Positions 1-5,668 of a DNA stretch of 5,944 nucleotides are shown here, in pieces. The position numbers and the translations under genes were made by a program. Each line of letters starts with the position of its first letter. The first letter of the stretch is position 1. The stretch covers positions 1 to 5,944 of the forward strand of contig JACMQR010000126.1 of NCBI GenBank assembly GCA_014376885.1, in the 5' to 3' direction. This stretch comes from Polaromonas sp. (GTDB taxonomy: Bacteria; Pseudomonadota; Gammaproteobacteria; Burkholderiales; Burkholderiaceae_C). Below the pieces are notes generated by a model. The model was not told the origin of the DNA and ran no database searches. It was given only the letters and a program-made list of their open reading frames with translations.

Positions 1-685
1 CCGGGCTGGCCACCTTGTACGGGCCGGAGCCGATCGGCACGTCGGAGACAATTTTGTCAAACGGTTTTGTCTGGCCGCCCGCCCGACCCCAGTCGCGGCT
101 GAACACTGGCATGCCGCCCACCACCAGCGGCAGCTCCGGATTGGGCGTCAGGAAATCGAAGCCCACCACCTGCGCGGACACCGCCGTGACGCTCTTGACC
201 TCGGCATAAAGGGTGCGGTACTGCGGCGCCGGCAGCTTGCTGGTGAGCTGGGTGAATGAATGCAGCACATCGGCGGCCATGACCGGCGCGCCGTTGTGGA
301 AGCGCGCCTTGTCATTGAGGTGAAAGGTTGCCGAGAGCTGGTCGGGCGCCACCGCCACATCGTCGGCCAGCAAGCCGTAGGCGGTGGTCGGCTCTTCGGA
401 ATTGCCGATCAGCAGGCTTTCGACCAGCAGCAGCCCCAGGCCATAGGGCGCGGTGCCGCGCAGGGTGAAGGGGTTGAACTTGTCGAAATTGGTCGGCCGG
501 GTGGGCGGCACCATGCGGATTTCGCCGCCCTTGGGCGCTGTAGGGTTCACATAGTCGAAATGCGTGAAACCGGCCGGGTATTTGATGTCGCCGAACTGGG
601 CATAGGCATGGGCGGCATGGATTGGCGGGGCAAGGCCTGCCGCGCAGACCAGGGTCAAGGCCCGTAAATAAAACAAATCCCGCAT
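1..685 (-). CDS. YejA-like periplasmic peptide-binding protein of an ABC transporter (SBP family 5), N-terminal part, truncated by window edge
   Basis: Reading the minus strand from the ATG at 685-683 gives 228 uninterrupted codons to the left edge, so the C-terminal part lies outside the window (family members are about 600 residues). The product begins with a signal peptide: MRDLFY, a hydrophobic stretch to about residue 20, and Ala-X-Ala sites near residues 23-29. It is therefore expected in the periplasm. Next comes a segment very like E. coli YejA as I recall it: HFDYVNPTAPKGGE (42-55), TLRGTAPYG (74-82), FHNGAPVMAADV (129-140), MPVFSRDWG (192-200) and a GSGPYKV motif (219-225). YejA delivers oligopeptides, and in enterobacteria microcin C, to the YejBEF importer. 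The permease and ATPase genes would be expected further left. There is no strong Shine-Dalgarno. An in-frame GTG at 700-698 is an alternative start adding five residues. It is divergent from fabI. Family assignment is firm; substrate is inferred. Confidence 0.88.
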   Translation of the reverse strand, partial: MRDLFYLRALTLVCAAGLAPPIHAAHAYAQFGDIKYPAGFTHFDYVNPTAPKGGEIRMVPPTRPTNFDKFNPFTLRGTAPYGLGLLLVESLLIGNSEEPTTAYGLLADDVAVAPDQLSATFHLNDKARFHNGAPVMAADVLHSFTQLTSKLPAPQYRTLYAEVKSVTAVSAQVVGFDFLTPNPELPLVVGGMPVFSRDWGRAGGQTKPFDKIVSDVPIGSGPYKVASP

Positions 686-797
686 GCGACAATTCTGCAC
701 TAATTAAGCTGGGCAATTCTTGCAATTTGCATCCCGGCAGGACACTGGCCGGCGCCCCACAGGCGGCCGTATCAAACGCACACACTGGAGCATACAA
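686..797. promoter_or_regulatory. Divergent intergenic region between the peptide-binding protein gene and fabI
   Basis: These 112 bases must hold the start signals of two genes read away from each other. The left half is AT-richer, with TAATTAA at 701-707. An imperfect direct repeat is visible: CAATTCTGCA at 690-699 and CAATTCTTGCA at 714-724, with starts 24 bp apart. I see no confident -35/-10 pair on either strand. TTGCAA at 720-725 could be a -35 for fabI but lacks a matching -10. The direct repeat could be a regulator site or chance. Confidence 0.35.
787..790 (+). promoter_or_regulatory. Ribosome binding site of fabI, decides the start
   Basis: GGAG lies seven bases before the ATG at 798. 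This favours 798 over the upstream in-frame ATG at 720. The extra 26 residues from 720 are not FabI-like, while the 798 start gives MGFLAGKK, matching the E. coli FabI N-terminus (MGFLSGKR). Confidence 0.8.
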
Positions 798-1595
798 ATG
801 GGTTTTCTTGCCGGCAAAAAACTGCTGATCACGGGCGTTCTGTCCACCCGGTCCATCGCCTACGGCATTGCCAAGGCCTGCCACGCACAGGGCGCCGAGC
901 TGGCTTTCAGCTACGTGGGCGAGCGCTTCAAGGACCGGATCACCGAATTTGCCGCCGACTTCGACTCCCGCCTGATCTTTGACTGCGATGTCGGCTCGGA
1001 CGAGCAGATCGACCGGCTGTTCAGCGACTTGGCTGCTGTTTGGCCGACCTTCGACGGCTTTGTGCACAGCATCGGCTATGCGCCGCGCGAGGCGATTGCC
1101 GGCGACTTTCTCGACGGCCTGTCGCGCGAGAACTTCCGGATTGCGCACGACATCAGCGCCTACAGCTTTCCGGCCATGACCAAGGCCGCCCTGCCCTACC
1201 TGAATCCGAAGTCGGCCGTGCTGACCCTGACCTACCTGGGGGCCGAGCGCATCATTCCGCACTACAACACCATGGGCCTGGCCAAGGCCAGCCTGGAGTC
1301 GTCGGTGCGCTACCTGGCCGAGTCGCTCGGGCCCAGGGGGATGCGCGTCAATGGCCTGAGCGCCGGTCCCATCAAGACCTTGGCCGCCAGTGGCATCAAG
1401 GATTTTGGCAAGCTGCTGGGCATGGTGGCGGCCGCCTCACCGATGCGCCGCAACGTCACGATCGACGACGTCGGCAACGTGGCCGCCTTTTTGCTTAGCG
1501 ACCTGGCTTCGGGCGTCACCGCCGAGATTACCTATGTGGACTGCGGCTTCAACGCCACAGCCGGCGCCAGCCGCGACAGCGCGTCAGTGGCCTGA
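798..1595 (+). CDS. fabI: Enoyl-[acyl-carrier-protein] reductase (NADH), FabI
   Basis: This 265-residue protein (E. coli FabI has 262) catalyses the last step of each fatty acid elongation cycle in the cytoplasm, reducing trans-2-enoyl-ACP with NADH. It is an atypical short-chain dehydrogenase with a Rossmann fold. The nucleotide-binding segment [15 protein letters not shown] spans residues 11-25. The catalytic Tyr146, Tyr156 and Lys163 are present in [22 protein letters not shown] and fall on the E. coli numbering. The substrate-loop region [16 protein letters not shown] (188-203) is well conserved. Gly93, Met159 and Phe203, positions where changes give triclosan resistance in E. coli, are all the sensitive type, so the enzyme is predicted to be triclosan-sensitive. 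One oddity is VDCGF at 247-251 where E. coli has VDGGF. No hairpin terminator is visible downstream. It stands alone, divergent from the peptide-binding gene and followed by an unrelated ligase gene. Confidence 0.96.
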   Translation: MGFLAGKKLLITGVLSTRSIAYGIAKACHAQGAELAFSYVGERFKDRITEFAADFDSRLIFDCDVGSDEQIDRLFSDLAAVWPTFDGFVHSIGYAPREAIAGDFLDGLSRENFRIAHDISAYSFPAMTKAALPYLNPKSAVLTLTYLGAERIIPHYNTMGLAKASLESSVRYLAESLGPRGMRVNGLSAGPIKTLAASGIKDFGKLLGMVAAASPMRRNVTIDDVGNVAAFLLSDLASGVTAEITYVDCGFNATAGASRDSASVA

Positions 1596-1597
1596 TT

Positions 1598-1661
1598 TTT
1601 TGATTAAAATGCCTTCAAGTGGTTGTAAAACAGACATAGTTTGCTATATATTAAATAGCAT
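1598..1661. repeat. AT-rich intergenic element resembling a degenerate dispersed Comamonadaceae repeat
   Basis: The gap between fabI and the ligase is far richer in A+T than the coding DNA on either side. It starts with TTTTGATTAAAATGCCTTCA and contains a perfect 6-bp inverted repeat, TGCTAT (1642-1647) and ATAGCA (1655-1660), with a 7-base spacer. From memory, intergenic elements of the form TTGATTAAAAT...GCGCTT...TAGCTAT...ATAGCA are scattered through Comamonadaceae genomes, and this looks like a worn copy. That link is recall only; the inverted repeat and base skew are directly visible. Confidence 0.3.
1623..1650 (+). promoter_or_regulatory. Candidate sigma-70 promoter for the DNA ligase gene
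   Basis: TTGTAA at 1623-1628 could be the -35 and TATATA at 1645-1650 the -10, with a 16-base spacer. The -10 is preceded by TGC, making an extended TGnTATA form. Transcription would start near 1657, giving a leader of about 20 bases before the ATG at 1678. The -10 overlaps the TGCTAT/ATAGCA inverted repeat, so a DNA-binding protein at that repeat could block it. The region is AT-rich, so chance matches are more likely than usual. Confidence 0.4.
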
Positions 1662-1677
1662 TAATTAAAAACCCATC

Positions 1678-2553
1678 ATGCAACGGCGTTTTTTTCTGTC
1701 ATTGGTCAGCTTGCCTCTGGCAGTTGCGCTGCGGGCTGCGGCCGCCGCCGAACCGCCCCACCCGCTGGCCCCACCTGCGCTGATGCTGGCCAATGTGTAC
1801 CGCCCTGGCATCAGCCTGGCCGACTACTGGGTCAGCGAGAAATATGACGGGGTGCGTGGCTACTGGGACGGCCAGGCCTTGTGGACGCGCGGTGGCCAGC
1901 GGGTGGCCGCGCCCAGCTGGTTTACTGCAGGCTGGCCGGCCGTCCCACTAGACGGCGAGCTCTGGGCGGGCCATGGGCAGTTCGCCAGGTCGGTTTCCAC
2001 CGTGCGCCAGCAGGCTGCCGATGAGTCGGCCTGGCGCGGCCTGCGCTTCATGGTGTTTGACCTGCCCGCGCATGGCGGACCGTTCAGCGAACGGATTCCG
2101 GCGCTGCATGGCGTGGTGCGCCAGATCGACCAGCCCTGGGTGCAGGCCGTGGCGCAGTCCAAGGTCGCAAGCCACCAGGCCTTGCAAACCCTGCTGGCAA
2201 AAACCGTGAAAAACGGCGGCGAAGGCCTGATGCTGCACCGCGGCGCTTCGCTCTACCAGGGCCGGCGCAGCGACGACCTGCTCAAGCTGAAAACGCACGA
2301 TGACAGCGAAGCCCTTGTGGTCGCCCACATCCCGGGCCGTGGCAGGCAGGCCGGTAAGCTCGGCGCGCTGCTGGTGGAAATGCCCGCAGCCAACGGCAAG
2401 CCGGTGCTGCGCTTCAAGCTGGGCACCGGGTTCACAGACGCGCAGCGCCAGCACCCGCCCGTCATCGGCGCCCGGGTCACCTACCGCTTTCGGGGCCTGA
2501 ACGACAGCGGCATTCCACGCTTTGCCAGCTTCCTGCGCGAGCGCGAAGACTGA
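1678..2553 (+). CDS. ligE: Exported ATP-dependent DNA ligase, Lig E type
   Basis: This 291-residue protein seals nicks in duplex DNA through a covalent enzyme-AMP intermediate. It is a minimal ligase: a nucleotidyltransferase domain (about 36-205) and an OB-fold domain (about 206-291), with no extra DNA-binding or BRCT domain. Motif I is EKYDGVRG, with nucleophile Lys55. Then come LDGELW (91-96), motif III FMVFDLP (124-130), motif IV EGLML (182-186), motif V LLKLK (201-205), and a probable motif VI in RFASFLRERE (281-290). The N-terminus is a signal peptide: MQRRFFLSL, a hydrophobic stretch, then AAAAA before EPPHP, with likely cleavage near residue 24. This fits the periplasmic Lig E family known in Neisseria and Haemophilus. 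The RRxFL pattern at residues 3-7 suggests Tat export. The ATG at 1678 is the first usable start after an in-frame stop at 1666; no Shine-Dalgarno is visible. It converges on the decarboxylase gene. Confidence 0.92.
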   Translation: MQRRFFLSLVSLPLAVALRAAAAAEPPHPLAPPALMLANVYRPGISLADYWVSEKYDGVRGYWDGQALWTRGGQRVAAPSWFTAGWPAVPLDGELWAGHGQFARSVSTVRQQAADESAWRGLRFMVFDLPAHGGPFSERIPALHGVVRQIDQPWVQAVAQSKVASHQALQTLLAKTVKNGGEGLMLHRGASLYQGRRSDDLLKLKTHDDSEALVVAHIPGRGRQAGKLGALLVEMPAANGKPVLRFKLGTGFTDAQRQHPPVIGARVTYRFRGLNDSGIPRFASFLRERED

Positions 2554-2569
2554 ACCGCCGGCGTTCCTG

Positions 2570-2600
2570 AAAAAAGGCCGGTGCCATCATCGGGCCGGCC
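2570..2600 (-). terminator. Intrinsic terminator of the decarboxylase gene
   Basis: Read on the minus strand there is a GC-only 6-bp stem (GGCCGG at 2600-2595 pairing with CCGGCC at 2581-2576), a 13-base loop that may pair further, and directly after it six T residues (A run at 2570-2575 on the plus strand). It lies about 45 bases past the TAG stop of the minus-strand gene. On the plus strand the same hairpin has no T tract after it, so it is not a good terminator for the ligase gene. A smaller hairpin, GCGAG/CTCGC at 2631-2643, sits immediately beyond the decarboxylase stop codon. Confidence 0.8.
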
Positions 2601-2644
2601 TGGGTGGGATCAAACCGGCGCCCTGGGCGGGCGAGCGGCTCGCG

Positions 2645-4933
2645 CTACAACTTGACGCAGTCGGCGTAATAGCGGGTTTTGCCTTTGGCATCGACCTGCT
2701 CGACCAGGCCGTGAATGTCGGTTTCGAAGCCCGGGCATTGGGCGTTGAACTCACGTGAGAACTTCAGGTAATCAACGATTTTCTTGTTGAACACCTCTCC
2801 CGGGATCAACAACGGAATTCCCGGTGGATAGGGCGTGACCAGGCCCACGGTGATGCGCCCTTCCAGATGGTCGATCTCCACCCGCTCGGTGGTGCGGTGG
2901 GCAATGTGGGCATAGGCGTCGCTCGGCTTCATGGCCGGCTTGAGGTCGCTTTGGTAGACATCTGTGGTCAGCCGGGCGATGTCGTACTTGGCATACAGCG
3001 CATGGATGTGGCGGCACAGGTCGGCCAACCCCATGCGCTCGTATTTCGGGAACTTCTGGCAAAACTCGGGCAGGATGCGCCACATCGGCTGGTTTTTGTC
3101 GTAATCGTCCTTGAACTGCTGCAGCGCGGTCAGCAGTGTGTTCCAGCGGCCCTTGGTGATGCCGATGGTGAACAGGATGAAAAAGCTGTACAGCCCGGTT
3201 TTTTCAACGATCACGCCATGCTCGGCAAGAAATTTAGTGACGATGCTGGCGGGAATGCCGGTTTTTGCAAACTTGCCATTCAAGTCCAGGCCGGGCGTCA
3301 CGATGGTCGATTTGATCGGGTCCAGCATGTTGAAGCCGGTGGCCATCTGGCCAAATCCGTGCCAGTTGTTGGCGCCGTTTTTCGCCGTCTTGGCGCTGCG
3401 CGATTCGCCCTTGATGATCCAGTCCTTGGCCTCGCCGATGCCTTCGTCGACCAGTTTGTCCGGCCCCCAGACCTTGAACCACCAGTCAGCGCCGTACTCC
3501 TCGTCGATCTTGCGCATGGCGCGGCGAAAGTCCAGCGCCTCGGCAATGCTTTCTTCCACCAGCGCGGTGCCGCCGGGCGGCTCCATCATGGCCGCGGCCA
3601 CGTCGCAGCTGGCAATGATGCTGTACTGCGGCGAAGTCGAGGTGTGCATCAGGTAAGCCTCGTTGAACAGGTGCCTGTCGAGCTTGACGTTTTGCGAATC
3701 CTGCACCAGCACATGGCTGGCCTGGCTGATGCCGGCCAGCAGCTTGTGGATCGACTGCGTGGCATAGACCACTGCATTTTTCGGGCGGATGCGGTTTTTA
3801 CCCATCGAATGGTAGGTGCCGTAGAACGGATGGAAGGCCGCATGCGGCAGCCAGGCCTCGTCAAAGTGCAGGTTGTCGATGTAACCGTCGAGCATGCCCT
3901 TGATGGTTTCGGTGTTGTACAGCACGCCATCGTAGGTGGACTGCGTCAGCGTCAGCACCCGGGGCTTGACGGTGGCCGCATCGACATCGCCCAGCAGCGG
4001 ATTGGCCGCAATCTTGGCGCGGATCGCAGCGGGTTCGAATTCGCTTTGCGGAATCGGGCCGATGATGCCGAAATGGTTGCGCGTCGGCTTCAAGAACACC
4101 GGAATCGAGCCGGTCATGATGATGGCGTGCAAAACGGACTTGTGGCAGTTACGGTCGACCACCACAACGTCGCCCGGCGCCACGGTATGGTGCCAGACCA
4201 TCTTGTTGGACGTCGAGGTGCCGTTGGTCACGAAAAAGCAGTGATCGGCATTGAAGATGCGCGCTGCATTGCGCTCGCTCGCGCCGATCGCGCCATCGTG
4301 GTCGAGCAGCTGGCCGAGTTCCTCCACCGCATTGCAGACGTCGGCGCGCAGCATGTTCTCGCCGAAAAACTGATGAAACATCTGCCCCACCGGGCTCTTC
4401 AAAAAAGCCACGCCCCCCGAATGCCCCGGGCAGTGCCAAGAGTACGAGCCATCATCGGCATAGTCCAGCAAGGCCTTGAAAAACGGCGGCTGCACGCCTT
4501 CAAGGTAACTTTTAGCCTCCCGGATGATGTGCCGCGCCACGAATTCGGGCGTGTCCTCAAACATGTGGATGAAGCCGTGCAGTTCACGCAAGATGTCATT
4601 CGGGATATGCCGCGAGGTCTTGGTTTCGCCATACACATAGATCGGCACATCGAGATTTTTGCGCCGCACCTGCTTAATGAAATTGCGCAGGTCCAGCACG
4701 GCCGGGTCCAGGTCCGGGCCGGGCGTGAACTCCTCGTCGTCGATCGACAAGATGAATGCACTGGCTCGGCTTTGCTGCTGGGCAAACTGCGACAGGTCGC
4801 CGTAACTGGTCACGCCCAGCACCTCGAAGCCTTCGCTTTCGATGGCCTGGGCCAGCGCACGGATGCCCAGCCCCGATGTATTTTCAGAGCGGAAATCCTC
4901 GTCGATGATGACAATTGGGAAGCGAAATTTCAT
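2645..4933 (-). CDS. PLP-dependent Orn/Lys/Arg decarboxylase (fold type I), acid-inducible/biodegradative class
   Basis: This 762-residue protein is full length for the bacterial Orn/Lys/Arg decarboxylase family (E. coli AdiA 756, LdcI 715). It removes the carboxyl group of a basic amino acid in the cytoplasm, giving agmatine, cadaverine or putrescine. Domains in order: an N-terminal receiver-like wing domain (about 1-145), a linker, the PLP-binding aminotransferase-fold domain starting at WHCPGHSGGVAFLKSP (166-181), and a C-terminal domain (about 600-762) with PYPPGIPLLIPGE (701-713). PLP contacts include GTSTSN (238-243), DRNCHKS (260-266) and HFDEAW (356-361). The PLP Schiff-base lysine is Lys397 in TQSIHKLL. 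Substrate is uncertain: HFDEAW is AdiA-like, while EHGVIVEKTG (571-580) and PGFETDIHG (734-742) are LdcI-like. No antiporter gene adjoins it here. The first ATG fits the family N-terminus, but no clear Shine-Dalgarno precedes it. It converges on the ligase gene and has its own terminator. Confidence 0.93.
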   Translation of the reverse strand: MKFRFPIVIIDEDFRSENTSGLGIRALAQAIESEGFEVLGVTSYGDLSQFAQQQSRASAFILSIDDEEFTPGPDLDPAVLDLRNFIKQVRRKNLDVPIYVYGETKTSRHIPNDILRELHGFIHMFEDTPEFVARHIIREAKSYLEGVQPPFFKALLDYADDGSYSWHCPGHSGGVAFLKSPVGQMFHQFFGENMLRADVCNAVEELGQLLDHDGAIGASERNAARIFNADHCFFVTNGTSTSNKMVWHHTVAPGDVVVVDRNCHKSVLHAIIMTGSIPVFLKPTRNHFGIIGPIPQSEFEPAAIRAKIAANPLLGDVDAATVKPRVLTLTQSTYDGVLYNTETIKGMLDGYIDNLHFDEAWLPHAAFHPFYGTYHSMGKNRIRPKNAVVYATQSIHKLLAGISQASHVLVQDSQNVKLDRHLFNEAYLMHTSTSPQYSIIASCDVAAAMMEPPGGTALVEESIAEALDFRRAMRKIDEEYGADWWFKVWGPDKLVDEGIGEAKDWIIKGESRSAKTAKNGANNWHGFGQMATGFNMLDPIKSTIVTPGLDLNGKFAKTGIPASIVTKFLAEHGVIVEKTGLYSFFILFTIGITKGRWNTLLTALQQFKDDYDKNQPMWRILPEFCQKFPKYERMGLADLCRHIHALYAKYDIARLTTDVYQSDLKPAMKPSDAYAHIAHRTTERVEIDHLEGRITVGLVTPYPPGIPLLIPGEVFNKKIVDYLKFSREFNAQCPGFETDIHGLVEQVDAKGKTRYYADCVKL

Positions 4934-5175
4934 GGCGTATGCAGCATTTGAAGTGCCCGGAACCTGCCGGTGGGCATAAAGATAAGCGTTCGGGTGGCTT
5001 GTACAGATGAGCCCGAACGGTCGGATGCAAGAGTGCGGCGCGCGGGGCGATCAGGTTGCCGGTCGCAGCAACGCGCTTGCATTCAGATCAGCGAGTGTAA
5101 GGACGTATTGTGTCAGCACCGATGCTGCCTGACTGATTGGCCCAAAATGGCGCGGGCACCGAAAAAAGGAGAACT
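4934..5175. promoter_or_regulatory. Divergent intergenic region with several perfect inverted repeats
   Basis: This 242-base region separates the decarboxylase (leftward) from the NfeD-like gene (rightward). It contains CGTTCGGG/CCCGAACG at 4987-4994 and 5012-5019 (8-bp arms, 17-base spacer). It also contains ATGCAAG/CTTGCAT at 5025-5031 and 5076-5082, enclosing GTTGC/GCAAC at 5055-5059 and 5068-5072. A third group is GTCAG/CTGAC at 5112-5116 and 5129-5133, overlapping CAGCA/TGCTG at 5114-5118 and 5123-5127. No confident -35/-10 pair was found on either strand. TATCTT, read leftward just before the first repeat, is a weak -10 candidate for the decarboxylase. The repeats may be operators or folded leader RNA. 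I see no tRNA and no convincing small ORF. Confidence 0.4.
5167..5171 (+). promoter_or_regulatory. Ribosome binding site of the NfeD-like gene, decides the start
   Basis: A strong AGGAG, preceded by an A run, lies four bases before the ATG at 5176. It excludes the in-frame ATG at 5137, whose 13 extra residues are charged and would precede the first membrane segment without any family match. Confidence 0.8.
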
Positions 5176-5604
5176 ATGACCGATGCAAATGTCTGGTGGT
5201 TGCTGGCCGGTGGCGCGGTCGCCGTGGAGCTGGTGACGGGGACGTTTTATCTGCTGATGCTGGCAGCCGGGCTGGTTGCCGGCGCGCTGGCGGCAGGCTT
5301 GGGGCTGGCTTTGACTGGACAGATGCTGCTGGCCGCTGCCATCGGCGGCGGCGCGGTGGCCGCATGGCACTGGCGCCGCAGCCAAAGCCCGCCCCCAAAG
5401 CCGGTCAATGCCAACCCAGATGTCCATCTCGATATTGGCCAGGCGATTCACGTGGTACGGTGGAATGCCGATGGCACAGCAACGGTGCAGTTTCGCGGAG
5501 CCCAATGGACCGCAATTGCCGCTGACCCGGCCCAAGCCAGCCAGCCGGGAAACTTTCGGATCAAGGAAATGGTGGGCAACCGCCTTGTCATTGAAAGGCA
5601 GTAG
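5176..5604 (+). CDS. NfeD-like membrane protein (short form, YbbJ type)
   Basis: This 142-residue protein has the two-part build of short NfeD proteins. Three closely packed hydrophobic segments (about 6-24, 27-45 and 48-66) are followed by a basic and proline-rich linker (WHWRRSQSPPPKP, 64-76). A C-terminal soluble domain (about 83-142) has the alternating strand pattern of the NfeD OB-fold: GQAIHVVRW, GTATVQFRGAQWTA and VGNRLVIER. In E. coli the equivalent is YbbJ, next to the SPFH protein QmcA. NfeD proteins are thought to bind and regulate SPFH partners in membrane microdomains. The SPFH gene follows here after 64 bases on the same strand, so the two are probably co-transcribed. The 5' neighbour is a divergent decarboxylase with no evident functional link. 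Family assignment rests on topology, the OB-domain pattern and the partner gene. Confidence 0.86.
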   Translation: MTDANVWWLLAGGAVAVELVTGTFYLLMLAAGLVAGALAAGLGLALTGQMLLAAAIGGGAVAAWHWRRSQSPPPKPVNANPDVHLDIGQAIHVVRWNADGTATVQFRGAQWTAIAADPAQASQPGNFRIKEMVGNRLVIERQ

Positions 5605-5659
5605 AACAGCCAGGACGCCACCCTTGGGCGATCAGTGAAACCAGATTGATTTGAAAAAC

Positions 5660-5663
5660 GGAG
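5660..5663 (+). promoter_or_regulatory. Ribosome binding site of the SPFH gene
   Basis: GGAG lies five bases before the ATG at 5669, supporting that start. No separate promoter or terminator is evident in the 64 bases after the NfeD-like stop codon, consistent with one operon. Confidence 0.7.
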
Positions 5664-5668
5664 ACCCC

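Noticed and set aside
720..797. N-terminal extension of FabI from the ATG at 720
   Set aside because: The 26 extra residues do not match FabI, and the GGAG is placed correctly for the ATG at 798.
312..1262. A 316-codon open frame on the minus strand spanning the peptide-binding gene, the intergenic region and fabI
   Set aside because: It crosses two well-supported genes and a divergent regulatory region, shows no family features and has no plausible start context. It is a shadow frame.
1948..2454. A 168-codon minus-strand open frame inside the ligase gene
   Set aside because: The plus-strand frame has every ligase motif; this antisense product has low-complexity shadow composition and no motif.
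2576..2600. The GGCCGG/CCGGCC hairpin as a bidirectional terminator
   Set aside because: Only the minus strand has a T tract after the stem; the plus strand continues TGGGTGGGAT.
2867..4951. A 694-codon open frame on the plus strand, antisense to the decarboxylase
   Set aside because: It lies almost wholly within the strongly supported decarboxylase gene, and its product shows no recognisable domain. Long antisense open frames are expected opposite GC-rich genes with biased third positions.
5113..5535. A 140-codon minus-strand open frame opposite the NfeD-like gene
   Set aside because: The sense frame has a strong ribosome binding site, membrane segments and an SPFH partner. The antisense product has no recognisable features.
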